A DNA stretch of 64,000 nucleotides from GBS-DC sp037442365 (GTDB lineage: Bacteria; Armatimonadota; Fimbriimonadia; Fimbriimonadales; GBS-DC): positions 5,589 through 69,588 of the forward strand of contig JBBIQK010000007.1 of assembly GCA_037442365.1 (NCBI GenBank), in the 5' to 3' direction. The translations under genes were made by a program, and so were the position numbers. This document shows positions 42,007-50,554 of the stretch, piece after piece; positions within the stretch are counted from its first letter, which is position 1, and every line of letters begins with the position of its first letter. The notes below the pieces were generated by a model. It saw only the letters and a list, made by a program, of their open reading frames with translations, made no database searches and was not told the origin of the DNA.

Positions 42007-42761
42007 TCCACGCTCCCCTGTACCACCGCCTGTTCGGGCAGGCTCACGATGTGAATCGTCGCCAGCCCCTTCGCCAGACGCAGGCATGTCTCCACCGCCT
42101 CCGCCAGACGCGACTCGACGCCCGCGCGCACCACCAGACGGTCTACGACAATCTCGATGGTGTGCTGCTTGTAGCGGTCGAGCGGGGGAACCTCGCCGAT
42201 TTCGTACACCTGCCCGTCGACGCGCACACGCACGAAGCCTAGTTTCTGCACCTCGCCGAACACATGGCGGTACTCGCCCTTGCGCCCGCGCACGATGGGC
42301 GCCAGCACCTGAAGGCGTGTGCCTTCGGGCAGGCGCATCACCGTGTCCACGATGCCGTCCACTGTCTGGCGCGTGATGGGCTTGCCGCACTGGGGGCAGT
42401 GGGGGCGTCCCGCGCGGGCAAACAGCAACCGCAGGTAGTCGTAAATCTCCGTCACCGTGCCGACTGTGCTGCGCGGGTTGTGGCTGGTGGACTTCTGGTC
42501 GATGGAGATGGCGGGCGAGAGCCCCTCGATGGAATCGACATCGGGCTTGTCCATCACGCCCAGAAACTGACGGGCATAGGACGAGAGGCTCTCCACATAG
42601 CGTCGCTGCCCCTCCGCGTAGATGGTGTCGAATGCCAGAGTCGACTTGCCCGACCCCGACACGCCCGTGATGACCACCAGTTTATCGCGCGGGATGGTCA
42701 GGTGCAGATTCTTCAGGTTATGCTCGCGCGCGCCCGTGATGACAATCTTATCCTGCGCCAT
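42003..42761 (-). CDS. UvrA N-terminal fragment (252 of about 940 residues)
   Basis: The sequence is clearly UvrA: GAREHNLKNLHLTIPRDKL, Walker A GVSGSGKSTLAFDTIYAEGQRRYVESLSSYARQFL, DSIEGLSPAISIDQKS, the CPQCG zinc half-site, and the UvrB-interaction region. It ends at a TGA just where full-length UvrA would return to the signature domain (after RLAEAVETCLRL). The ABC signature, Walker B and the second ATPase half are missing and are not downstream, where an intact deoB begins. TACAAT lies 11 bases before the ATG. Either a truncated paralogue or a retained UvrB-binding module; a full uvrA must be elsewhere if repair is functional. Confidence 0.8.
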   Translation of the reverse strand: MAQDKIVITGAREHNLKNLHLTIPRDKLVVITGVSGSGKSTLAFDTIYAEGQRRYVESLSSYARQFLGVMDKPDVDSIEGLSPAISIDQKSTSHNPRSTVGTVTEIYDYLRLLFARAGRPHCPQCGKPITRQTVDGIVDTVMRLPEGTRLQVLAPIVRGRKGEYRHVFGEVQKLGFVRVRVDGQVYEIGEVPPLDRYKQHTIEIVVDRLVVRAGVESRLAEAVETCLRLAKGLATIHIVSLPEQAVVQGSVE

Positions 42762-42817
42762 AGGCGGGGGCAATTGTACCTGAGCGCGTGACTGCGCTCC
42801 CAACCGTAGCGTTTCGG

Positions 42818-42823
42818 TACAAT
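42818..42823 (+). promoter_or_regulatory. -10 box TACAAT, leaderless start of serS
   Basis: TACAAT ends 7 bases before the ATG at 42831. It is back to back with the uvrA-fragment promoter, TACAAT at 42778-42773 on the minus strand. Confidence 0.5.
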
Positions 42824-42830
42824 TAGCGCC

Positions 42831-44108
42831 ATGCTGGACTACCGACTCCTGCGCAGTGAGCCCGACGCCGTGCGCGACGCGCTCCACAAACGCGGCTACC
42901 CGACCGACCTGCTCGACGAGTGGCTGGAGATTGACCGCCGCTGGCGCGAGACGACCACTCAGGTGGAGACGCTCACCGCCGAGCAGAACCGCATCTCGAA
43001 AGAGATTCCCCAGCGCAAGAAGGCGGGCGAGGACGCCGCGCCGTTGCTGGAGCAGCTGCGCACCCTCAAGGCGCAGATCGAACAGCTGGAACACGAACGG
43101 CGCGCGTTGGAGACCGAGCGCGAGGCGAAGCTGCTGCTGCTCCCCAACATTCCCCACCCGACGACCCCCGTTGGCAAGGACGCCAGCGAGAATGTCGAAG
43201 TGCGCCGCGGCGGGCAGCCCCACCCGATGGCGTTCGAACCCAAGCCCCACTGGGAGCTGGCGGAGTCGCTGGGACTGATCGATTTCGAGCGCGGCGCGAA
43301 AGTGGGCGGCAGCGGATTCCACTTCTACGCAGGGCTGGGCGCACGGCTGGAGCGCGCGCTGATTAACTTCATGCTGGATTTGCACACACGCGAACACGGC
43401 TACACGGAAATCTTCCCGCCGTTTCTGGTGCGCCCCGAAGTGATGGTCGGCACGGGGCAGCTGCCCAAGTTCGAAGAGGAGATGTACCGTTGCGCGGACG
43501 ACCCGCTGTATCTGATTCCAACCGCCGAAGTGCCCGTGACGAACCTCTATCGCGAGGAGATACTCTCGGCGGAGCAGTTGCCGATTAATCTGGCGGCGTA
43601 TTCGCCCTGTTTTCGGCGCGAGGCGGGCGCGGCGGGCAAGGCAACGCGCGGGCTGCTGCGCCTGCACCAGTTCAATAAGGTGGAGCTGGTCAAGTTCACT
43701 GCGCCCGAAACCTCCTACGAGGAACACGAGAAACTGCTGCGCGACGCGGAGACGGTACTCCAGCGGCTGGAGCTGCCTTATCGGATTGTCGCGCTCTGCA
43801 CAGGCGATCTGGGCTTCGCCGCCGCCAAGTGCTACGACCTCGAGGTGTGGGCGCCGGGCGTGCAGATGTGGCTGGAGGTGTCCTCCTGCAGCAACTTCGA
43901 GGCGTTCCAAGCGCGACGCGCGAACATCCGCTACCGTCCGGAGCCGACCGCCAAGCCAGAGTTTGTGCATACGCTGAACGCCTCGGGAGTGGCGACCCCG
44001 CGCCTGATGGCGGCGATTCTGGAGAACTATCAGCAGGCGGACGGCAGCGTGGTCATCCCCGACGCGCTGCGCCCCTACATGGACGGCGTCAGTCGCCTCA
44101 CCCCGTAA
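42831..44108 (+). CDS. serS: Seryl-tRNA synthetase
   Basis: A 425-residue class II synthetase. The N-terminal coiled-coil arm spans about residues 30-100 (NRISKEIPQRKKAGEDAAPLLEQLRTL). Motif 2 is in YSPCFRREAGAAGKATRGLLRLHQF and motif 3 in GVATPRLMAAILENYQ. The serine-site segment VSSCSNFEAFQARRANIRYR is conserved. It charges tRNA-Ser and tRNA-Sec. Four bases separate it from the GT39-like gene. Confidence 0.95.
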   Translation: MLDYRLLRSEPDAVRDALHKRGYPTDLLDEWLEIDRRWRETTTQVETLTAEQNRISKEIPQRKKAGEDAAPLLEQLRTLKAQIEQLEHERRALETEREAKLLLLPNIPHPTTPVGKDASENVEVRRGGQPHPMAFEPKPHWELAESLGLIDFERGAKVGGSGFHFYAGLGARLERALINFMLDLHTREHGYTEIFPPFLVRPEVMVGTGQLPKFEEEMYRCADDPLYLIPTAEVPVTNLYREEILSAEQLPINLAAYSPCFRREAGAAGKATRGLLRLHQFNKVELVKFTAPETSYEEHEKLLRDAETVLQRLELPYRIVALCTGDLGFAAAKCYDLEVWAPGVQMWLEVSSCSNFEAFQARRANIRYRPEPTAKPEFVHTLNASGVATPRLMAAILENYQQADGSVVIPDALRPYMDGVSRLTP

Positions 44109-44112
44109 GTCG

Positions 44113-45717
44113 ATGCGCTGGATTCTGTGGCTGTGCGTGCTGGCGGCGCTGACCGACCTCACGGCGTTCGGCTTGACCGACCTCGATGAGGGTTTCTACG
44201 CCTCCGTCGCGTGGGAGATGCGTCAGTCGGGCGACTGGCGCACGCCGACCTTTCTGGGCGAGCCGTGGTTCGAGAAGCCGCCCCTACTCTACTGGCTGAT
44301 GATAGGCAGCATGCGACTGTTCGGCGAGAACGAGTTCGCGCTGCGTTTCCCGTCCGCCCTGCTTTACGCGCTTACCCTGCTCTTGCTCGCGTGGTGGGGC
44401 AACCGTCGGCTGGGGGCGGACGCGGGCAGCTGGGCGGCGTTGCTGTTCGCGCTTGCGCCGCTGAGCCTGATTCTTGCGCGGCTGGCGATTACCGATATGG
44501 CGCTCGCCTTTTTCCTGACGGTGGCGGTGATTGCGCTATGGGAGGCGCGCGGGCTGGGCTGGAGTCTGGTGGGCGGCGTTGCGCTGGGGCTGGCGTTCCT
44601 CACCAAAGGACCTTTCGGGCTGGGACTGGTGGGACTGCTCTACTTGTGGAACGCGCGGACGCTCCATGCGCAGGGCGTGCGTTTCCGCTGGGTTGTGGCG
44701 GCGCTGGGCGTCGCGTTATTGACCGCACTGCCCTGGTATGTGGGCGTCTACCTGCAGCACGGCGCGGACTTTTTCAACGAGTTTGTTGTCAAGCAGAACC
44801 TGTTGCGCTTTGCAGGGGGCGATACGGCGCACTCGGTGCTGCCGCTGATTCAGCGCGGGGATGTCGGGGGCGTGCTTGGGGGCGTCGCGGTGTACCTGCT
44901 GTTTTATGTGGTGGTGTTGTGGCTGGGCGGGCTGACGATGGTCGGCTGGGCAGGCGTGCTGTGGGCGCGCACAGACGACCCGCTGCGCATGTATCTGCGG
45001 CGCTGGGCGTGGCTGGTGTTCGGGCTGTTCACGCTGAGCTTCACGAAGTTGCCCGCCTACATCTTCCCGATGTTCCCCGCGCTGGCGTTGCTGGTGGGCG
45101 CGCGCGTGGCGGAGGCGCGGCGTATGTCGCCCTCGATGGAGGGTTCGGAGCGTCGCTGGCTGGGGATGCGTCGCGCGGGCGCGCTAGCGATTGTGCTGGG
45201 CGCGGCGGTATGGGCAGCCGTCGCGCTCTTCCGCCCGTTGTGGGCGCACGCGCCGTGGGCGATGGCGCTCGCGCTCGGCATGCCGCTGACGATGCTTGCG
45301 CTGTATCGTCCCGCCGCGCCGCCGTGGCTGCGGGCGCTGGGCGCACTCGCGCTTCTCATCGGCTGGCACGGCGCGCTGACAGGCTATGACCGTCTCGCGC
45401 TGCGTCCTGTGCGCGAGCTGGCGCTCAAACCGCCGCCCTACCGCACGCTGGTCGTCTATCGCGTGAACCCGGGCTACCCCAGCCTGCAGTTCTACCGACG
45501 GGGTGCGTACAAGCCTATCGCTGACCCCGACGCCGCGCGTGCGCAGATGCTCCAGACGGGCGCGTATTGCCTCACCACCGACCCAAACTTTGGGAGCGAG
45601 TCGGCAATTCAGTTAGGGCGCGCCGAAGCGCTGGGCAGGGCGCTTTATCTGTTTGCGCCGCAGTATATGCAGAAGCCCCCTCGCCAGTGGCAAGGGGGCT
45701 CGATGTCGCAGCCTTGA
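44113..45717 (+). CDS. GT39/ArnT-like membrane glycosyltransferase
   Basis: A 534-residue polytopic membrane enzyme of the GT-C fold. The first outer loop carries the acidic motif GLTDLDEGFYASVAWEM, then WFEKPPLLYWLM, as in dolichyl- or undecaprenyl-phosphate-sugar transferases (Pmt/ArnT type). About ten to twelve hydrophobic spans follow (e.g. VVAALGVALLTALPWYVGVYL) and a short soluble tail. It moves a lipid-linked sugar to protein or lipid A; the acceptor is unknown. It is cotranscribed with serS. Confidence 0.82.
   Translation: MRWILWLCVLAALTDLTAFGLTDLDEGFYASVAWEMRQSGDWRTPTFLGEPWFEKPPLLYWLMIGSMRLFGENEFALRFPSALLYALTLLLLAWWGNRRLGADAGSWAALLFALAPLSLILARLAITDMALAFFLTVAVIALWEARGLGWSLVGGVALGLAFLTKGPFGLGLVGLLYLWNARTLHAQGVRFRWVVAALGVALLTALPWYVGVYLQHGADFFNEFVVKQNLLRFAGGDTAHSVLPLIQRGDVGGVLGGVAVYLLFYVVVLWLGGLTMVGWAGVLWARTDDPLRMYLRRWAWLVFGLFTLSFTKLPAYIFPMFPALALLVGARVAEARRMSPSMEGSERRWLGMRRAGALAIVLGAAVWAAVALFRPLWAHAPWAMALALGMPLTMLALYRPAAPPWLRALGALALLIGWHGALTGYDRLALRPVRELALKPPPYRTLVVYRVNPGYPSLQFYRRGAYKPIADPDAARAQMLQTGAYCLTTDPNFGSESAIQLGRAEALGRALYLFAPQYMQKPPRQWQGGSMSQP
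45674..45700. terminator. Hairpin at the end of the GT39-like gene
   Basis: An 8-bp perfect stem (AGCCCCCT with AGGGGGCT) and an 11-base loop inside the last codons of the GT39-like gene, just before the convergent NlpC/P60 gene. No U-tract. Confidence 0.4.
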
Positions 45718-45730
45718 AGCGTCCGTGCAA

Positions 45731-46681
45731 TCACCTTGTGATGCGCCGTGCGCCGACATAGCGCTGATGGTAATAGCCTGAGTTGAGCGTGTCGACGCGC
45801 ACGCGCCCCCGCGCACTGGAAGCATGTACAAACTTCCCGTTGCCGATGTAGATTCCCACATGCGAGATTCGGCGACCGCGCGTGCGGAAAAAGACCAGAT
45901 CGCCGGGCTTGAGTTCACTGCGAGAGACGGGTTTGCCCACGCGATACTGCGCGGCGGAGTTGTGTGGGAGATGGATGCCGTGCTGCCGATAGATGTAAGC
46001 GGTGAAGCCCGAGCAATCGAACCCGCGCGAGCTGCTGCCGCCGTAGCGGTAGCGCGCGCCCAGATAGCCCATCGCGCGACGCACAGGAGCGGGCGCGCCG
46101 CTCGCCGATGCCGTCGCGGTTCGAGACGTGGCTCTCGAGCGCGTTTCAGCAGCCTTCGCCGTTCGTGTGGCAGGCTTCTTCGCAGAGGAACGAGTGGCTA
46201 CTTGTTTTGCTTGTTGCGGGGGCTTGGTCGGGCTGAGGTACTTCGAAAGCACCCAGCCTACTGCGCCGCTCTGGAGCCGAACCCGACTCCAGTCGCCCTG
46301 ACGCCCCAGCACCTGCACTTTCGTCCAGCGATCGACAATCGTGAGGCGTCGAGCGTCGGTAGACGGCGCGGAACGGATGTTGACTCTATCCGTGTTGAGT
46401 TCTGCCCAACCCGAAGCGGGGGCAGTGGGTTGAGCCGTGCTACGCTGCGCCTTCGTCGCGCCGTTGATGGGGATTTTAATCTGATCGCCCACCTGCAGCG
46501 CGTGCGGGTTGCGCAGATTGTTCACCGCCAGCAGGTCTGGCAGGCGCAGCCCATGCTTATGGGCGATGGTGTAGAGGCTGTCGCCCGGCTTGACGGTGTA
46601 AGTGATTGTTCGCTGCGCCGAGGCTGCGACGATCAGGCTCACGAGCGGGGCTATCAACCCCAAGCGTACTATGTTGACCAT
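45731..46681 (-). CDS. Secreted LysM-SH3-NlpC/P60 peptidoglycan hydrolase
   Basis: A 316-residue exported enzyme: signal peptide (RLGLIAPLVSLIVAASAQ), a LysM domain (YTVKPGDSLYTIAHKHGLRLPDLLAVNNL), an SH3 domain (DRVNIRSAPSTDARRLT), an Ala/Arg-rich linker, and a C-terminal NlpC/P60 domain. The catalytic Cys is in GFDCSGFTAYIY, the His in ISHVGIYIGNG, and a third polar residue follows in FVHASS. It cuts peptide cross-links in the cell wall, probably D-Glu-mDAP bonds. GGAGG lies 6 bases upstream of the ATG. Confidence 0.92.
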   Translation of the reverse strand: MVNIVRLGLIAPLVSLIVAASAQRTITYTVKPGDSLYTIAHKHGLRLPDLLAVNNLRNPHALQVGDQIKIPINGATKAQRSTAQPTAPASGWAELNTDRVNIRSAPSTDARRLTIVDRWTKVQVLGRQGDWSRVRLQSGAVGWVLSKYLSPTKPPQQAKQVATRSSAKKPATRTAKAAETRSRATSRTATASASGAPAPVRRAMGYLGARYRYGGSSSRGFDCSGFTAYIYRQHGIHLPHNSAAQYRVGKPVSRSELKPGDLVFFRTRGRRISHVGIYIGNGKFVHASSARGRVRVDTLNSGYYHQRYVGARRITR

Positions 46682-46795
46682 AGTTCCCTCCTTGGTGATA
46701 GTCTCGTGCCCTGCGACCTCGGTCGCAAAGCGGGGGCAGTATACCCGATTGTTTAGGGGGGAGTCAACCCTTTGAGCCGTTGTCGCCCGCGCAGG

Positions 46796-46801
46796 TATAC
46801 T
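46796..46801 (+). promoter_or_regulatory. -10 box TATACT, leaderless start
   Basis: TATACT ends 6 bases before the ATG at 46808, the start that gives the shortest lipoprotein signal. Confidence 0.55.
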
Positions 46802-46807
46802 CTCTGT

Positions 46808-47521
46808 ATGCCGCAGGGCGCGTCAGGGAGGGCGAAGCGAGGAGTCGGCTTGGGCGTCTGTGCCCTACTGATAGGCTTGAGCGCATGCGCACGCTTCCCC
46901 GACACGCCCACCACCGGCGGCGTGCGCCGAATCGCGGTGGAAGTGCAGGTCGCAGGAAGCATTCGTCCCGAGTATCACTATTTTGTGCTGTATAATCTGA
47001 GCAACGACCCGACGGGTCAGGCGGGACCCGTGCCTGTGGTTGCGCCGCCGTGGGGCAACGGCTTCGCCGCAGGCGCGTTCACACACTTTATGCGCTTCGA
47101 CAACCTCCAGCCTGCGGGCGGCTACGCGCTCTATCGCGTCGTGCCCAACACGAACCTGTCGGTGTTCCAGTATCTGGGCGCGCCGCGCGTCAGCGAACCC
47201 GTCGGCGCAGATACAAACCGCCTGCGCTTCGAAATCGACCTCACGCAGTTCATTCCCAATCCTATCGACGCCGCGCAGTTGCAGTTCATCCAGCTGAACA
47301 TCGTCGCGACGGACCGCATCCCGTTAGACCCGAACGACCCGACGCCGAAGGTGGTGGACGCGCTGGGCGATCCAAACCTGGGCGTGAGCCAGTACCTGAA
47401 CCTGCGGATTGACCAGAACCGTATCGTGCGCAACACGGACACGAATCTGGAGCCACGCGGGGATGCGCCTGACCCCGATCTGGACATCGTGGACTGGCGG
47501 GTGGAGGTGCGTGCGCTATGA
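46808..47521 (+). CDS. Lipoprotein of unknown function
   Basis: A 237-residue protein with a basic N-region, a hydrophobic core and a lipobox (LIGLSAC, Cys27), so it is lipid-anchored. The rest has a beta-sandwich look (RRIAVEVQVAGSIRPEYHYFVLYNLS, RLRFEIDLTQFIPN, QFIQLNIVATD). No family is recognised. Its stop overlaps the ATG of the MFS-HEAT gene (ATGA), implying a joint function with that transporter. Confidence 0.75.
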   Translation: MPQGASGRAKRGVGLGVCALLIGLSACARFPDTPTTGGVRRIAVEVQVAGSIRPEYHYFVLYNLSNDPTGQAGPVPVVAPPWGNGFAAGAFTHFMRFDNLQPAGGYALYRVVPNTNLSVFQYLGAPRVSEPVGADTNRLRFEIDLTQFIPNPIDAAQLQFIQLNIVATDRIPLDPNDPTPKVVDALGDPNLGVSQYLNLRIDQNRIVRNTDTNLEPRGDAPDPDLDIVDWRVEVRAL

Positions 47522-49878
47522 GCCAGCCGCAGGGGCTGACGCGGCTGGAGATTGCGCGCGGGCTGCGCTGGGCGAACTGGGACGCGGTGTTTTTCACGCT
47601 GTTTGTCGCGCTCACTTCGGGCGCGTTCCAGATTGGGCTGGCGCGCGCGTTTGGCGCGAATGACCTCTGGATAGGAATCATTACTTCCGTGCCATCGCTG
47701 GCGGGCGCGCTGCAGATTCTCACGGCGTACCTCGCCGACACCGCGCCCAGCCAGAAGCGGCTGGTCATCCGCTACGCCTTCTACTCGCGCCTGCCGTTCG
47801 TGGCGATTGCGTTGTTGCCGTTTCTGAGCGATTCCGCGCCGCGCCTGCAACTGTTTGCGGGGTTGCTGATTCTCTCGGCGGTGCTGGGGTCGTTCGCGGG
47901 ACCGGCGTTTCTGGCGTGGCTGAGCGCGCTGGTGCCGCCCGACTATCGGGGGCGGTACTTCGGCAGGCGTAATATGATTCTGGGGTTGGTATCGGCGGCG
48001 TCCGCGCTGCCCCCTGCCATTTTCCTCGACCAGGCGGTCAAGTACCAGCGGTTCTCGGAGGCGATTGCGTTTGCGACTCTGTATGGGCTGGGCGCGGTGT
48101 TTCTGTTTCTGTCGCTGTGGGCGCTGCGCAAGATGCCAGAGCCGCCCCGCACGCCCGCCGAAAGGCGCGGACTGCGCGGCGTGTGGGCGTTCTATCGTGA
48201 GCCGTTCCGCACGCGCAACTTCCGCTCGCTGCTGGGGTTCAACACCTTTCTCGTGTTCGGGCAGATGTTCGCGGGGCAATTCTTCACGGTCTACATGCTG
48301 GAGCAGATTCGGATGCCCTACCTGATGGTGCAGGTGTCGGGGCTGATCGCCGCGCTGTTCAGCAGCCTTGCGATGCCCGTGTGGGGCTACCTGGCGGACA
48401 AGTTCGGCAACAAGCCGCTGCTGATCCTGTCGCTGTCGGGGGTCACTTTCCTGCCCTATCTGTGGTTTTTGACCGACCCTGACCGCTACCTGTGGAGTAT
48501 CGGGGTGATTTACTGCATTCAGGTGCTGGCGGGTTCGCTGTGGGCGGGGGTGGGACTGACGCAGTTCAATCTGAATGTGGCGGTCGCGCCTCCGGAGCAG
48601 CGGGCGGTCTACATGGGCGCGCTGAGCGCGGTGGTGTCGCTGATGGGCGGTCTGGCGGCGTTTGGCAGCGGCGCGCTGATGGAGGCGATGAAGCCGTTCG
48701 TGCCCGACCCGACGCGCTTTTTCGTGCTGTTCGCGATAGCCTCGCTGTTCCGACTGCTGGCGTTCCCGTGGCTGCGGGGCATCCGCGAGCCGGAGGAGCG
48801 TTCGACGCGCTATGTGCTGTCGCAGTTGCGGGCGTCGGTGCGTCCGCGCGGGTGGCGAGCAATGCGTCAGCTGCGCGGGCAGGCGGATGTCGCCACGCGC
48901 CTGAACGCCATCCGCACGCTCGCCGAAGAGAAGACGCCACTGGCGGTGGAGGAGTTGACCGCGGCGCTGCACGACCCCATACCCGAAGTGCGTCGGGAGG
49001 CGGCGCGTGCGCTGGGCGCGATTGGCGACCCGCGCGCCGTGCCCGCGCTGATTCGCGCCCTGCAAGACCCCGCGAGCGACCTCGTGCTGGAGGCGTCGGA
49101 CGCGCTCGGCGCGATTGGCAGCCCCGACGCGACCGACGCCCTGCTGCCTCAGTTGCAGGCGGAGCGCATCGAAGCGCGTGTCGCCGTGGCGCATGCCCTG
49201 CGTCGTATCGCCGACCCGCGCGCTCTGCCCGCTCTTATGCAACGGCTGGAACACGCGCCCGGACCGCTGGAGCAGTCCACCCTGCTGGAAGCCATCGCCG
49301 CCGCGCTGGAACGCGCCGAACCCGACACACTGCACGACGCGCTGGACCCCCACACGCTCACGCGCTGGCTGGAATCGGAGCATCCCAGCGTGCGCGCGGC
49401 GGCGGCGCTGGCGCTGGCGAGCGTCCCGCATGACCCGTCGCTGGCGCCCACGCTGCGCCTGCGCCTGCCGCAGGAGACGGAGCCTGCGGTGCTGGCGGCG
49501 TTTGCGCGCGCGCTGGCGCGGCACGGCGAGGCGCGCGACATCGAGCCGCTGCTGCAACAAATGGCGCACGCCGAATCGCCCCTCGCACGGCAGCAAATCG
49601 CGCTCAGCGTCGCGCAACTGCTGGAACGCTACGACTCGCTTTACACCCTGCTGACCGCCGACGAGCCGCGCCGCGATCGGCTGATTGAGAAAGCGCTCGC
49701 GTTGCGCTTGCGCGAAAAGCCCGAACTCTCGGACGCGCTTCGAGCCTATGCGTATGGCGACTACGGCTCCGCGCTGCAGATTCTGCGCAACGCGATGCCG
49801 CGCCACCCGCGCCTGCAGGTACTGGCGCACGCCCCCGATTGCCTCGAATCGTGGCTGCTGGCAGTGAGCGTGATTTGA
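47518..49878 (+). CDS. MFS transporter fused to HEAT repeats
   Basis: A 786-residue protein. The first about 430 residues hold twelve membrane spans of the major facilitator fold, with the loop 2-3 region TAYLADTAPSQKR and the repeat GYLADKFGNKP. The last about 340 residues are soluble HEAT or PBS-lyase-type repeats of about 30 residues (e.g. PEVRREAARALGAIGDPRAVPALIRAL; PDATDALLPQLQ). Such repeats bind proteins. MFS-HEAT fusions are uncommon; the cargo is unknown. It overlaps the lipoprotein gene by four bases. Confidence 0.85.
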   Translation: MSQPQGLTRLEIARGLRWANWDAVFFTLFVALTSGAFQIGLARAFGANDLWIGIITSVPSLAGALQILTAYLADTAPSQKRLVIRYAFYSRLPFVAIALLPFLSDSAPRLQLFAGLLILSAVLGSFAGPAFLAWLSALVPPDYRGRYFGRRNMILGLVSAASALPPAIFLDQAVKYQRFSEAIAFATLYGLGAVFLFLSLWALRKMPEPPRTPAERRGLRGVWAFYREPFRTRNFRSLLGFNTFLVFGQMFAGQFFTVYMLEQIRMPYLMVQVSGLIAALFSSLAMPVWGYLADKFGNKPLLILSLSGVTFLPYLWFLTDPDRYLWSIGVIYCIQVLAGSLWAGVGLTQFNLNVAVAPPEQRAVYMGALSAVVSLMGGLAAFGSGALMEAMKPFVPDPTRFFVLFAIASLFRLLAFPWLRGIREPEERSTRYVLSQLRASVRPRGWRAMRQLRGQADVATRLNAIRTLAEEKTPLAVEELTAALHDPIPEVRREAARALGAIGDPRAVPALIRALQDPASDLVLEASDALGAIGSPDATDALLPQLQAERIEARVAVAHALRRIADPRALPALMQRLEHAPGPLEQSTLLEAIAAALERAEPDTLHDALDPHTLTRWLESEHPSVRAAAALALASVPHDPSLAPTLRLRLPQETEPAVLAAFARALARHGEARDIEPLLQQMAHAESPLARQQIALSVAQLLERYDSLYTLLTADEPRRDRLIEKALALRLREKPELSDALRAYAYGDYGSALQILRNAMPRHPRLQVLAHAPDCLESWLLAVSVI

Positions 49879-49977
49879 GCAGGAGGACAATCAGAAACGG
49901 CGCATTCCTGCCTGCGGAAGCAAAGCGACCACGCGCTGCCAAACAGGTACACTCATTGCACTTTAAGGAGAAGCACG

Positions 49978-50508
49978 ATGAACATCGTCTACTTCGATCT
50001 GGAGACGAAGTACCTGGCGGAGGAGGTGGGCGGCTGGGATTACATCGACCGCATGGAGCTGGCGGTGGCGGTCACCTACAGCACCGCGCGCGGGAGCTTC
50101 GCCCACTACACCGAAACAACGGTCGACGCGCTGATTGACGAACTGCGCCATGCCAGTCTGGTGGTTGGGTTCAACCTGTTCCGCTTCGACTACACGGTGC
50201 TGCGCCCGTACACCGCGCTTGACCTGCGCCAGCTGCCGACGCTGGACATCCTGCGGGAGATTGAACAAAAACGCGGGCATCGAGTGAGCCTCGACTCGTG
50301 CGCACAGGCGACGCTGGGCGCGTGCAAAAGCGGCGACGGCAAGCAATCCGTGCAGTGGTTCCGTCAGGGACATATCGGCAGGGTGATTGAGTATTGCCAG
50401 AAAGATGTCGATATTGTGCGGCAACTGCACGAGTTTGGGCGACAGAATCGGCAGATCTACATCAACGACAAATATCGGGGACGAGTCGTTGTGCCTGTGA
50501 GCTGGTAA
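49978..50508 (+). CDS. DEDDy 3'-5' exonuclease-like (YprB-type RNase H fold) protein
   Basis: A 176-residue nuclease with the three exonuclease motifs: Exo I in VYFDLETKYL, Exo II in VGFNLFRFDYTVL, and Exo III in EYCQKDVDIVRQL (Y-x3-D). The length fits the YprB / predicted 3'-5' exonuclease group of the polymerase-B type. It would trim single-stranded DNA or RNA ends in the cytosol. AAGGAG precedes the ATG. No polymerase or helicase gene is nearby. Confidence 0.8.
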   Translation: MNIVYFDLETKYLAEEVGGWDYIDRMELAVAVTYSTARGSFAHYTETTVDALIDELRHASLVVGFNLFRFDYTVLRPYTALDLRQLPTLDILREIEQKRGHRVSLDSCAQATLGACKSGDGKQSVQWFRQGHIGRVIEYCQKDVDIVRQLHEFGRQNRQIYINDKYRGRVVVPVSW

Positions 50509-50540
50509 TCGCGTTAACGCCGTTTTAACAAGCGTGCGAG

Positions 50541-50546
50541 TATAGT
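50541..50546 (+). promoter_or_regulatory. -10 box TATAGT, leaderless start
   Basis: TATAGT ends 8 bases before the ATG at 50555; no Shine-Dalgarno sequence between. Confidence 0.45.
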
Positions 50547-50554
50547 TCACAGCC

